Source: an uncultured Clostridia bacterium (lineage in GTDB: Bacteria > Bacillota > Clostridia > Oscillospirales > Acutalibacteraceae). From it: a DNA stretch of 15,472 nucleotides. Shown here in pieces: positions 1 through 7,789 of the stretch. The DNA is taken from contig CALBKQ010000199.1 of assembly GCA_937895645.1 (NCBI GenBank), forward strand, positions 1 through 15,472. Direction: 5' to 3'. The translations under genes and the position numbers were made by a program. The notes under the pieces were generated by a model. It was not told the DNA's origin. It did not search any database and was given only the letters and a program-made list of their open reading frames with translations. The stretch's first letter is position 1. Each line of letters starts with the position of its first letter.

Positions 1-892
1 GTTCGTTACCTTCAGCAGCTGCAGCCTTTACATCACGGTCATCTGATGAAAGACCTGAAATGCCAAGTATACCAGACTTCTTGTTGAGAAGTGTATCCAT
101 TTCTTTAACTGAAAGATTTTCTTTTTCCATAATGAAAAGAATTGCTGATGGGTCAACAGCGCCGCAACGTGTACCCATAATAAGGCCATCAAGCGGAGTA
201 AGACCCATTGTTGTGTCAATTACTTTTCCGCCCTTAACAGCTGTTATTGATGAGCCATTACCAAGGTGGCATGTAACAATCTTAAGGTCTTCAATGTTTT
301 TACCCATAACTTCTGCACATCTTGCACTTACGAAACGGTGTGAAGTACCATGGAAACCATATTTGCGAACCTGATATTTTTCATAGAATTCATAAGGTAC
401 TGGGAATGTGTATGCTTCAGCAGGCATTGTGCTGTGGAATGCGTTATCAAAAACTGCAATCTGAGGAACATCTTTACCGAAAAGTTCAATACTTGCATTA
501 ATACCCTGAATGTGAGCAGGATTGTGAAGAGGAGCAAGAGCGCACATTTCTTCAATACCCTTGATAACTTCGTCGGTTACGAGCATACTCTTATTGAAAA
601 GAGAACCGCCTTGAACAACACGGTGACCAACTGCTGCGATTTCACTGATATCATCAATTACCTTGTATTCACCCTCTGTGAGAACTTTTTTAACCTCAGC
701 AAAGGCTGCTGTGTGATTGCTCATTGGAGTTTTGTATTCAATTTTTTTGCCATCTGGTGTTTTGAAGCTGATACATGAATCATCTGCGCCAACTCTTTCG
801 CAAATACCTTTTGCAATTACACTTTCGTCAGCCATATCAATAAGCTGATATTTAAGTGATGAACTACCTGCGTTAATAACAAGAATTTTCAT
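1..892 (-). CDS. ackA: Acetate kinase, C-terminal part cut off by the window edge
   Basis: Cytosolic enzyme that interconverts acetyl phosphate plus ADP with acetate plus ATP, the ATP-yielding last step of acetate fermentation (with Pta). I translated the minus strand from ATG at 892-890: 297 residues are present, and the family is about 400 long, so roughly the last quarter lies left of the window. Seen: the N-terminal signature VINAGSSSLKY (residues 5-15), GHRVVQGG around R91, the FDNAFH aspartate D150, the second acetokinase signature YGFHGTSH (H181), the phosphate loop CHLGNGSS (208-215), and MGTRCGAVDP with R242. These match the known substrate-binding and catalytic positions of the family. 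A GGAGAT ribosome site lies 8 nt before the start. It is divergent from tmcAL and has its own strong promoter. No frameshift is seen. The identification is essentially certain. Confidence 0.97.
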   Translation of the reverse strand, partial: MKILVINAGSSSLKYQLIDMADESVIAKGICERVGADDSCISFKTPDGKKIEYKTPMSNHTAAFAEVKKVLTEGEYKVIDDISEIAAVGHRVVQGGSLFNKSMLVTDEVIKGIEEMCALAPLHNPAHIQGINASIELFGKDVPQIAVFDNAFHSTMPAEAYTFPVPYEFYEKYQVRKYGFHGTSHRFVSARCAEVMGKNIEDLKIVTCHLGNGSSITAVKGGKVIDTTMGLTPLDGLIMGTRCGAVDPSAILFIMEKENLSVKEMDTLLNKKSGILGISGLSSDDRDVKAAAAEGNE

Positions 893-920
893 TATTTACA
901 TCTCCATTCAAAAATTTTTC

Positions 921-949
921 TTGAAGTAATATTAAACCTGTATTATTAT
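921..949 (+). promoter_or_regulatory. Candidate promoter of tmcAL, overlapping the ackA promoter
   Basis: TTGAAG (921-926), a 17-nt spacer and TATTAT (944-949) give a plausible sigma-A promoter with a start near 956. Its -10 shares bases 945-949 with the -10 of the oppositely directed ackA promoter, so both cannot be occupied at once. Confidence 0.55.
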
Positions 950-973
950 ATACTCATATTTAAGTAATTTCAA
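945..973 (-). promoter_or_regulatory. Promoter of ackA
   Basis: Read on the minus strand, TTGAAA (973-968) is followed by a 17-nt spacer and a perfect TATAAT (950-945). The predicted start is near 938, giving a leader of about 45 nt before the ackA ATG. It fits a housekeeping sigma-A promoter closely. Confidence 0.8.
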
Positions 974-1012
974 GGTTTCTTTTACCAAATATTTGAAAAA
1001 AGAGGTAAATTT

Positions 1013-2188
1013 ATGTCCGTAATTGGAATAGTATGTGAGTTTAATCCTTTTCACAATGGTCATAAACATTTAATCGACTCTGTCAAAACTGATGGAGATG
1101 TTGTTGTGTGCGTTATGAGTGGTAACTTTGTGCAAAGGGGAGAACCTGCGATTTTTCCTAAAGATTTAAGAGTAAAATCTGCACTTATGTGTGGTGCTGA
1201 TATTGTTCTTGAATTACCATTTTTGTATGCAACTGCAAGTGCAGAAATTTTTGCATCAAGTGCTGTTAAAATTCTCAATTCTTTTGGTTGTGATAAAATT
1301 GCATTCGGTACTGAAAATACCACTCTTTCTCAACTTGAAAATGCAGTTGATGTTTTACTTTCAGAAGATTTTGATAATAAAATCAAAAAACATCTTGAAG
1401 GTGGTGTAAGTTACCCAATAGCAAGACAAATGGCTTATGAAGAATACAGTTGTGATTGTGATATTTCTTCCCCTAATAACATTCTTGCGATTGAATATAT
1501 CAGTGCAATAAAAAAGAACAATTATAACATAACTCCTGTAACCGTAAATCGTATGGGTGCAGATTACAACGATAATTTTGCCGTCAATGAGTTTGCTTCT
1601 GCAACACACATACGTAGTCTTATAAATGATAAAAATGATTTTCTGAGATATGTACCTGATAACGTATTTCAAATCTATAAGAAAGCGTTGGTAGATGGTG
1701 AATATCTTGATACTAATAAATTCAATATATCAGCACTCTCAATTTTGCGTTCAATAAATATAATAAACCCTGAAATTGCAAATATGGCTGAAGGAATTGA
1801 AAACAGAATAACATCTGCAGTTAAAACAAGTTCAAATCTTGCTGAAATTTATGATAAAGTCAAAACAAAACGTTTTACTCATTCAAGAATAAGAAGGGCG
1901 GTATTGTCCGCTATAATGAATGTTACAAACGATGATTTAAGAATTTCAGTACCTTATTGCAGATTATTAGGTTTTAATATGAAAATCAGTAATAAACTAG
2001 GTGACCTTGCAAAAAAATGCAGTTTACCATTTGTCGTAAATTATTCTGACATACTAAATCTTAATTCTGATAAAGCGTTACGAGTTTTTGAACTAGAAAA
2101 CAAATCCAGTGATTTGTATAATCTTGCCTTGCAAAAAACAGGTATTTGCTCAACAGAAATGACATCTTCTCTTATAAAAATGAAATAA
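1013..2188 (+). CDS. tmcAL: tRNA(Met) cytidine acetate ligase (TmcAL/YlbM family)
   Basis: Predicted to form N4-acetylcytidine at wobble position C34 of elongator tRNA-Met, using acetate and ATP through an acetyl-adenylate. This is known for Bacillus subtilis TmcAL and inferred here by family. The 391 residues match the usual family length. The N-terminus GIVCEFNPFHNGH (residues 5-17) carries the nucleotidyltransferase HxGH motif (H14, H17), followed by a MSGNFVQRGEPA segment typical of the family. The ASATHIRS segment near residue 200 resembles the second adenylate-binding motif of HxGH enzymes. The start at 1013 is set by AGAGGT at 1001-1006. It is divergent from ackA, whose product is acetate, the substrate of TmcAL. 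The gene is followed by only a weak hairpin and then the promoter of the next gene, so it is probably monocistronic. Confidence 0.92.
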   Translation: MSVIGIVCEFNPFHNGHKHLIDSVKTDGDVVVCVMSGNFVQRGEPAIFPKDLRVKSALMCGADIVLELPFLYATASAEIFASSAVKILNSFGCDKIAFGTENTTLSQLENAVDVLLSEDFDNKIKKHLEGGVSYPIARQMAYEEYSCDCDISSPNNILAIEYISAIKKNNYNITPVTVNRMGADYNDNFAVNEFASATHIRSLINDKNDFLRYVPDNVFQIYKKALVDGEYLDTNKFNISALSILRSINIINPEIANMAEGIENRITSAVKTSSNLAEIYDKVKTKRFTHSRIRRAVLSAIMNVTNDDLRISVPYCRLLGFNMKISNKLGDLAKKCSLPFVVNYSDILNLNSDKALRVFELENKSSDLYNLALQKTGICSTEMTSSLIKMK

Positions 2189-2212
2189 TTTGCAGGGAAT
2201 CTTGCAAAACGC

Positions 2213-2242
2213 TTGATTTTCAACATGTAAAAATGGTATTAT
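2213..2242 (+). promoter_or_regulatory. Extended -10 promoter of the rpiR-to-S1 operon
   Basis: TTGATT (2213-2218) is followed by an extended -10, TGGTATTAT (2234-2242), with 18 nt between hexamers. The predicted start is near 2249. This places the GTG at 2248 at or before the transcript start, which supports translation from 2278. A 7-bp inverted repeat (2219-2225 and 2249-2255) is centred on the -10. Confidence 0.6.
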
Positions 2243-2277
2243 TTTAAGTGTTGAATATATATTCAGGAGTTGTTTTT

Positions 2278-3153
2278 GTGAAAAACTTTATTTTGTCAAA
2301 AGTTGATATAAAAAATAAAAAATTATCAAAAGGTCATAAAAAACTTGTAGCATATATTACCGAAAATTACGACAAAGCAGCATTTATGACTGCAGCAAAG
2401 TTAGGTGAAAAAGTAGGTGTCAGTGAATCTACTGTTGTGCGCTTTGCAACCGAAATGGGTTTCAAAGGTTATCCTGAACTTCAGAAAGAACTTCAGCAAA
2501 TGATAAAATCAAAACTCACTGCAGTTCAGCGTATGGAAGTTTCAAGCACACTTATAGGTGAGCAAGACGCAATTAAAAAAGTTCTTAATGGTGATATTGA
2601 GCTTATCCGTAATACTCTTGAACACATTTCAACTGACGAATTTGCAAAGGCAGTTGAAACAATCAACAGTGCAAGAAAGATATACATACTTGGTGTTCGC
2701 AGTTCAGCAGCATTAGCAAGTTTTCTTTATTTTTACTTAAATCCTGTATTTGAAAATGTAGTACTCATTGATACTTCTAGTGGTAGTGAAATGTTTGAGC
2801 AGATGTTTAGAATTAGTGAAGAAGATGTTTGTGTTGCAATTAGTTTTCCTCGTTATTCAAAACAAACAATCAATGCACTTCGTTTTATAAATGACAGAGG
2901 TACAAAAATTATTGCTATCACAGACTCGGCTAACTCACCAATAGCAGAATATGCTGACAATATTCTTGTCGCAAAAAGCGATATGGTCTCTGTTGTTGAT
3001 TCTCTTGTTGCGCCATTAAGTCTAATAAACGCTTTGATTGTTGCAGTAACATTCAGTCGTCGTGATGAAGTCTACAACAATTTCAATAAGCTTGAAAGTA
3101 TTTGGGATGAATATCAGGTTTATGATAAGTCAGATGGTGGCGAAAATGAATAA
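2278..3153 (+). CDS. MurR/RpiR-family transcriptional regulator with SIS domain
   Basis: Predicted DNA-binding regulator that senses a phosphosugar or similar ligand. It has 291 residues, the usual family length. The N-terminal winged helix-turn-helix (about residues 15-75) contains TAAKLGEKVGVSESTVVRFA and the MGFKGYPEL segment typical of RpiR proteins. A sugar-isomerase (SIS) domain spans about 115-255, starting near KIYILGVRSSA and including the ISFPRYSKQT and IAITDS segments. I chose GTG at 2278, not the GTG at 2248, because a strong AGGAG (2265-2269) lies 8 nt before it and the predicted promoter leaves no leader for the upstream start. It is the first gene of the operon and its stop overlaps the next gene by 8 nt. 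The ligand and target genes cannot be told. It may regulate its own promoter, which holds an inverted repeat. Confidence 0.9.
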   Translation: MKNFILSKVDIKNKKLSKGHKKLVAYITENYDKAAFMTAAKLGEKVGVSESTVVRFATEMGFKGYPELQKELQQMIKSKLTAVQRMEVSSTLIGEQDAIKKVLNGDIELIRNTLEHISTDEFAKAVETINSARKIYILGVRSSAALASFLYFYLNPVFENVVLIDTSSGSEMFEQMFRISEEDVCVAISFPRYSKQTINALRFINDRGTKIIAITDSANSPIAEYADNILVAKSDMVSVVDSLVAPLSLINALIVAVTFSRRDEVYNNFNKLESIWDEYQVYDKSDGGENE

Positions 3154-4396
3154 AAAGGTAATTGTTATTGGTGCAGGTGCGGCAGGTACTATGGCGTCAG
3201 GCGTAGCCGCTGAGAATGGTGCTGATGTACTGCTTTTAGAACGAAATGAAAAAATTGCCCGTAAAGTTATGATTACAGGCAAAGGCAGATGCAATGTTAC
3301 TAATAATGTAGATGACGTTCAGTCATTTATTCAAAATATTCCTGGTAACGGTAGATTCCTTTATAGCGCTTTTTCATCTTTTAATAATCGTGATGTCATG
3401 GAGTTTTTTGAAGATTATGGTGTTGAATTAAAAGTAGAGCGTGGAAATCGCGTTTTCCCTGCAAGTGATAAAGCAGTTGATATTGTTGATGCACTAAACA
3501 GATATATTACTGATTCAGGTGTAAGGCGTAAAACTGAACGAGTTATAAACTTAATCACTGAAAATGGCGTAGTTAAAGGCGTTGAAACAGAGTCGGGTAA
3601 TAAATACAATGCTGATTCTGTTATAGTTGCAACGGGTGGGCTCTCATACCCACGAACAGGCTCAAGTGGCGATGGTTATAAATTAGCAAAAAGTGTGGGA
3701 CATACTGTTACTGAGCTAAAACCATCATTGTCAGCCCTTGTGTGTCGCGAGGGACTTTGTAGTGAATGTATGGGATTGTCGCTTAAAAATGTTTCAATCA
3801 AAGTTTTCGATAGTAAAAAGAAAAAAGAAGTATACGATGACTTTGGTGAAATGCTTTTTACACACTTTGGTGTGTCAGGTCCAATGATTTTATCAGCAAG
3901 TGCTCATATGAGAGAGATGGAAAAAGGAAGATATGAAATTTATCTCGACTTAAAACCTGCGCTTTCACATGAAAAACTTGACGCAAGAATACTTCGTGAT
4001 TTTGCAGATAACAGTAACAAGTCAATTTCAAATGTTTTAGCATTGTTACTGCCTAAATCGTTGATTTCACCGGTGCTTAAATTATCTCAAATCAAGCAAT
4101 CTGAAAAAATCAACCAAATAACAAAAGAAATGAGAAAAAACCTTGTTGATACAATTAAATCCATTAAACTTACAGTTATGGATTTTAACGATATCTCGGA
4201 AGCGATTGTTACAGCAGGTGGCGTTAAAGTTAGTGAAATTAATCCGAAAACTATGGAAAGTAAAATATGTAAAGGATTATTTTTTGCAGGTGAAGTCATT
4301 GATTGCGACGGTTATACAGGTGGTTTTAATCTGCAAATCGCGTTTTCTACAGGACATTTAGCGGGGGTTTCCGCAAGTAATACAGATGAGGTGTAA
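3146..4396 (+). CDS. HI0933/YhiN-family NAD(P)/FAD-dependent flavoprotein
   Basis: Predicted flavin-dependent oxidoreductase of about 416 residues, the normal family length, probably cytosolic. The N-terminal Rossmann motif GAGAAG (residues 9-14) ends the first strand, and E32 at the end of strand two would bind the FAD ribose. The family segment ITGKGRCNVTNN is at 43-54. A central VATGGLSYPRTGSSGDG motif and the C-terminal GLFFAGEVIDCDGYTGGFN (377-395) are hallmarks of the HI0933 group. The start at 3146 follows a GGTGG ribosome site; an in-frame ATG at 3134 is a weaker alternative. It overlaps the regulator by 8 nt and precedes cmk by 4 nt. The physiological substrate of most members is unknown. 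The group includes BaiN-like bile-acid reductases, but nothing in this context supports that role here. Confidence 0.88.
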   Translation: MNKKVIVIGAGAAGTMASGVAAENGADVLLLERNEKIARKVMITGKGRCNVTNNVDDVQSFIQNIPGNGRFLYSAFSSFNNRDVMEFFEDYGVELKVERGNRVFPASDKAVDIVDALNRYITDSGVRRKTERVINLITENGVVKGVETESGNKYNADSVIVATGGLSYPRTGSSGDGYKLAKSVGHTVTELKPSLSALVCREGLCSECMGLSLKNVSIKVFDSKKKKEVYDDFGEMLFTHFGVSGPMILSASAHMREMEKGRYEIYLDLKPALSHEKLDARILRDFADNSNKSISNVLALLLPKSLISPVLKLSQIKQSEKINQITKEMRKNLVDTIKSIKLTVMDFNDISEAIVTAGGVKVSEINPKTMESKICKGLFFAGEVIDCDGYTGGFNLQIAFSTGHLAGVSASNTDEV

Positions 4397-4400
4397 AATT

Positions 4401-5063
4401 ATGATTAATGTTGCTATTGACGGACCTGCCGGTGCAGGTAAAAGTACAGTTGCCCGTGCAGCTGCACAGAAATTAGGCTATATTTATGTTGATACAGGTG
4501 CACTTTACAGAGCTGTCGGTGTTTACTGCCTTCGCAAAGGGATTGAAACAACTGATGTTCAGAATGTTGGTGCTATACTTAGTGAAATTACAGTTGAATT
4601 AAAATTTATTGATGGCGTTCAGCATGTTTTTTTGAATGGTGATGATGTATCAACTGAAATCAGACTTCCAGAGGCATCTATGGCTGCATCAAATGTTTCT
4701 GCAATTCCATCAGTACGTGCATTTCTATTTGATTTACAGCGTGATATTGCTGCTAAAAATAACTGTATTATGGATGGTCGCGATATAGGTACTGTTGTTC
4801 TTCCAAATGCTCAGGTTAAAATATTTTTAACTGCTGATGATACTGAAAGAGCGATGAGAAGATATAAAGAACTTCAGGAAAAGGGTAGTGCAGTGACATA
4901 TCAAGAAGTTCTTGATGATTTGCGTGTTCGTGATTATAACGACTCACATCGCGAAATAGCACCATTAAAACCTGCTGAAGATTCAGTTATTGTTAATACA
5001 ACAAATTACACACTCGAAGAATCAATCAACAAAATTGTTGAAATAGTTGAGGAGAAATTATAA
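4401..5063 (+). CDS. cmk: Cytidylate kinase
   Basis: Phosphorylates CMP and dCMP to the diphosphates with ATP, feeding RNA, DNA and phospholipid (CDP-linked) synthesis. It has 220 residues, the normal bacterial length. The N-terminus holds the P-loop GPAGAGKST (residues 8-16), then the YVDTGALYRAV segment that binds CMP, and MDGRDIGTVVLPNA at 124-137, which carries the conserved GRDIGT motif. The TADDTERAMRR segment is the lid region. The start at 4401 follows GAGGTG (4388-4393); a GC-poor upstream ATG at 4386 overlaps the preceding gene and has no good ribosome site. The stop overlaps the next start by 1 nt (TAATG). The order cmk, plsC, ispH-rpsA is a familiar clostridial arrangement. Confidence 0.97.
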   Translation: MINVAIDGPAGAGKSTVARAAAQKLGYIYVDTGALYRAVGVYCLRKGIETTDVQNVGAILSEITVELKFIDGVQHVFLNGDDVSTEIRLPEASMAASNVSAIPSVRAFLFDLQRDIAAKNNCIMDGRDIGTVVLPNAQVKIFLTADDTERAMRRYKELQEKGSAVTYQEVLDDLRVRDYNDSHREIAPLKPAEDSVIVNTTNYTLEESINKIVEIVEEKL

Positions 5064-5707
5064 TGACAGAAAAAGTCAATAATTATAATTTTAATGAATT
5101 CAAAAAACATAATTTAATGAACGTTATTAGACCTATTGGCAACTTATTTTGCAAAACTTATTATAAAGTTGAGTACATAGGTCTTGAAAACATTGAACGT
5201 AAAGATAGGTTTATTATTGCGCCTAATCATGTTACTGAGTTTGACCCATTACTTATTGCAATGGCATCAAAGCGCTTGTTTTACTATATCGGAAAATATG
5301 AACTGTTCAAAAATCCGTTACTTGCAAAAGCAATAATAGGTTTGAATGGTTTTCCCATTATGCGCGGTAAAGGTGATATGAGAGCAATCAACTATGCTGT
5401 TGAATTAGTACGTAGGGGAGAAGTGCTTTGTATTTTCCCTGAGGGTACTCGTTCTCCTGATGGAACACCAAAAGAAGCAAAATCTGGTGTTGGCTATATT
5501 GCACGTCATGCGTGTGCAGACATTATTCCTACTGCAATCTACATGGAAGATAAAGATAAAAAAGGTTCAAAGGTTGTTGTAAAATTCGGTGAGCCAATCC
5601 GTTATAGTGATATGGGATTTACAGATGGTGGAAAAACTTCTGAAAATAAGCGTGTTGCAAAGAGAGTTATGGAAGAAATTGTTCGTCTTTGGGAGGAATG
5701 TAAATGA
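5063..5707 (+). CDS. plsC: 1-acyl-sn-glycerol-3-phosphate acyltransferase (PlsC-like)
   Basis: Predicted to acylate lysophosphatidic acid to phosphatidic acid at the inner face of the membrane, in phospholipid synthesis. It has 214 residues, the usual size for short PlsC proteins. The catalytic Hx4D motif is NHVTEFD (H56, D61). GFPIMRG (96-102) is the substrate-binding block, FPEGTRSPDG (125-134) the phosphate-binding block, and PTAIY the fourth block. No strong transmembrane helix is seen, so membrane contact is probably peripheral. GAGGAG (5049-5054) sits 8 nt before the start. The gene overlaps cmk by 1 nt and the following ispH-rpsA by 4 nt (ATGA), which suggests translational coupling. 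Which acyl donor is used (acyl-ACP or acyl-CoA) cannot be told. Confidence 0.93.
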   Translation: MTEKVNNYNFNEFKKHNLMNVIRPIGNLFCKTYYKVEYIGLENIERKDRFIIAPNHVTEFDPLLIAMASKRLFYYIGKYELFKNPLLAKAIIGLNGFPIMRGKGDMRAINYAVELVRRGEVLCIFPEGTRSPDGTPKEAKSGVGYIARHACADIIPTAIYMEDKDKKGSKVVVKFGEPIRYSDMGFTDGGKTSENKRVAKRVMEEIVRLWEECK

Positions 5708-7713
5708 AAATAACTCTTGCTAAAACTGCCGGTTTCTGTTTTGGTGTAAACAGAGCAGTTAATATGCTATATGATTTGGTTAATGATGGTGTAAATGTGT
5801 GTACACTTGGTCCTATTATTCATAATCCACAGGTTGTTGCTGATTTAGAAAATAAGGGTGTTAATATCATTGATGATATAAATAATGCAAATGACTGTAA
5901 AAAAATCGTAGTCCGTACACATGGTGTTGAACAGAGTGTTCTCAAATACTGTGATAATAATTCACTTGATTACATTGATGCAACATGTCCTTATGTTAAA
6001 AAAATCCATAAGATTGTGCAAAAAAATTCAACTGAAAGTTTGCCTGTGCTTATTGCTGGTGATAAAAAACATCCTGAAGTCATTGGTATTAAAAGTTACT
6101 GTAACGGAGATTGTTTTGTTTTTAACTCTGTCGAAGAACTTGAAGATATTTTCAAAAATAATAGTTTTGATATCAAAAAACCGTTTATAGTGGTTTCTCA
6201 GACTACTTTCAGCACAAAAGAATGGAAAAAATGTGTAAAAAAAATAAAAATACTATATACAAATGCAATTATTTTTGATACAATATGTAGTGCGACTGAA
6301 GAAAGACAGGCAGAGGCACTGTTGTTATCAAAAGAAAATGATGCTATGATAATAATTGGTGGCCGGACAAGCTCTAATACAGCTAAACTTAAAGCTGTTT
6401 GTGAGCCTAACTGCCCGACTTATTTGATTGAAACAGCAGAAGAGCTTCAGGACATAGCTTTATGTGATGTTCAGTCAATAGGCGTTACTGCCGGTGCTTC
6501 AACACCTGACAGTATAATTAAGGAGGTAATAAGAACTATGTCCGAGAAATTTGAAAACACAAACACAATTAATATGGAGGAAACAGGATTCGAGCAGATG
6601 CTTGAGGAATCATTAAGCGCTATGAGTTCTGACCAGAATGTAGTAGGTACAGTTGTTGGCTTTACTGCTACTGAAATTCAGGTTGAAATCGCTGGCAGAA
6701 AACATACAGGTTATGTTCCTTTTGATGAATATAGTGATGACCCAGCTGCTGACCCTAAAGCCGAGCTTAAGGTTGGCGACGAAATCAAACTTCGCATTAT
6801 GAAGACAAATGACGTTGAAGGCACAATCAAACTTTCAAAGCGTCTTTATGACCGTGGCGCTATCTGGGAAGGCCTTGAGGCTGACGACACAATCCGTGAG
6901 GGTGTTGTTACAGGTATCGTTGGTGATAACAAAGGTGTATTTGTTCAGAGCGGTGCAGTTAAAGTATTTGTTCCTGCATCACTTGCTAAGATGAGAAGAA
7001 GCGATTCACTTGAAGACCTTCTCAAGACAACTGTTGAATATAAAATCATCGAAGTTAATAAGATGAGAAGAAAAGTTGTTGGTTCAATTCGTGAAGTTGC
7101 AGTTTCAAAGCGTAAGGAAGTTGAAGATGCTTTCTGGGCAAATATCACCGAAGGTGCAGTTTATACAGGAACAGTAAGAAGTCTTACAAACTATGGTGCA
7201 TTCGTTGACCTTGGTGGTGTTGACGGCATGGTACATATCTCTGAACTTTCATGGCAGAGAATCAAGCATCCATCAGAAGTTGTAAGTGTTGGTGATACTG
7301 TTGAAGTTTATGTAAAAGAACTTGACAGAGAAAACAAGAAAATCTCTCTTGGTTACAAGAAAGTTGAAGATAATCCTTGGGAAATTCTTAAACGTGATTA
7401 TCCTGTTGACAGTGAAGTTGATGCGAAGATTGTTAGCCTTACATCATTCGGTGCTTTTGCACAGATTATTCCAGGTGTTGATGGTCTTATTCATATTTCA
7501 CAGATTTCACACAAACACATCGGCACACCTGCTGAAGTTCTTAAAGTAGGCGATGTTGTTAAAGCAAAGATTATGGAAATTGACTTTGATAAGAAACGTG
7601 TTAGCCTTTCAATCAAAGCACTTGTTGAGCCACCTGTAGTAGAAGAAGCTCCTGCCCCAGAAGTTGCTGAAGCAGTTGTAGAAGAAGTTACAGAAGCTCC
7701 TGTTGAGAAATAA
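5704..7713 (+). CDS. ispH-rpsA: Fusion of HMBPP reductase (IspH) and ribosomal protein S1
   Basis: One frame encodes two proteins. Residues 1-278 are IspH, the iron-sulfur enzyme that makes IPP and DMAPP from HMBPP at the end of the MEP isoprenoid pathway. The three cluster cysteines are visible at C12 (GFCFG), C95 (DATCPY) and C195 (TICSATEERQ), with H40, H73 and H123 around the substrate. Residues 279-669 are ribosomal protein S1, which helps mRNA bind the 30S subunit. Four S1 repeats lie near 312-379, 397-466, 483-551 and 568-638, the last two strongest (YGAFVDLGGVDGMVHISE, FGAFAQIIPGVDGLIHIS). An acidic Ala/Glu/Pro/Val tail follows. GGAGG lies 7 nt before the ATG. Fusions like this are known in Clostridia. 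Codon use changes sharply at residue 279, and a perfect internal Shine-Dalgarno lies there, so free S1 is likely made too (inferred). Confidence 0.95.
   Translation: MKITLAKTAGFCFGVNRAVNMLYDLVNDGVNVCTLGPIIHNPQVVADLENKGVNIIDDINNANDCKKIVVRTHGVEQSVLKYCDNNSLDYIDATCPYVKKIHKIVQKNSTESLPVLIAGDKKHPEVIGIKSYCNGDCFVFNSVEELEDIFKNNSFDIKKPFIVVSQTTFSTKEWKKCVKKIKILYTNAIIFDTICSATEERQAEALLLSKENDAMIIIGGRTSSNTAKLKAVCEPNCPTYLIETAEELQDIALCDVQSIGVTAGASTPDSIIKEVIRTMSEKFENTNTINMEETGFEQMLEESLSAMSSDQNVVGTVVGFTATEIQVEIAGRKHTGYVPFDEYSDDPAADPKAELKVGDEIKLRIMKTNDVEGTIKLSKRLYDRGAIWEGLEADDTIREGVVTGIVGDNKGVFVQSGAVKVFVPASLAKMRRSDSLEDLLKTTVEYKIIEVNKMRRKVVGSIREVAVSKRKEVEDAFWANITEGAVYTGTVRSLTNYGAFVDLGGVDGMVHISELSWQRIKHPSEVVSVGDTVEVYVKELDRENKKISLGYKKVEDNPWEILKRDYPVDSEVDAKIVSLTSFGAFAQIIPGVDGLIHISQISHKHIGTPAEVLKVGDVVKAKIMEIDFDKKRVSLSIKALVEPPVVEEAPAPEVAEAVVEEVTEAPVEK
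6519..6540 (+). promoter_or_regulatory. Internal Shine-Dalgarno and start codon for free S1
   Basis: TAAGGAGGT (6519-6527) matches the full anti-Shine-Dalgarno and precedes an in-frame ATG (6538-6540) by 11 nt counted from the final G of GGAGG, slightly longer than ideal. That ATG is residue 279 of the fusion, the first residue of the S1 part, and would give a 391-residue S1. The underlying codons are AAG GAG GTA, while the IspH half strongly prefers AAA and GAA. Lys-Glu-Val is also common at this place in IspH proteins, so chance cannot be excluded. Confidence 0.6.
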
Positions 7714-7746
7714 TATAATCGGCAGACAGGCCGTATAGTAACTAAT

Positions 7747-7789
7747 CAGGTCAGATGATGCCAAAACACCGTCTGACCTGTGTTTTTTT
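7747..7789 (+). terminator. Rho-independent terminator after ispH-rpsA
   Basis: A perfect 9-bp stem, CAGGTCAGA (7747-7755) with TCTGACCTG (7772-7780), closes a 16-nt loop and is followed by TG and seven T (7783-7789). It ends the five-gene operon. It lies only 15 nt before the next start codon, so it may also act in the leader of the alpha-galactosidase gene. Confidence 0.88.

Noticed and set aside
60..778. Open frames on the plus strand opposite ackA
   Set aside because: The minus strand encodes a continuous acetate kinase with all signature motifs here; the plus-strand translations have no recognisable motifs.
2189..2208. Hairpin TTTGCA/TGCAAA after tmcAL as a terminator
   Set aside because: Only 6 bp with an 8-nt loop and no T-run after it; too weak to call a terminator.
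2248..2277. GTG at 2248 as start of the RpiR regulator
   Set aside because: It has no ribosome site and lies at the predicted transcript start; GTG at 2278 has AGGAG at ideal distance.
3062..3145. N-terminal extension of the flavoprotein inside the regulator gene
   Set aside because: The extra 28 residues are out-of-frame regulator sequence; the Rossmann strand starts right after ATG 3146.
7720..7733. CGGC/GCCG hairpin after S1 as a second terminator or S1 autoregulatory site
   Set aside because: Only a 4-bp stem, no T-run, and it lies downstream of the coding region where S1 autoregulation would not be expected.
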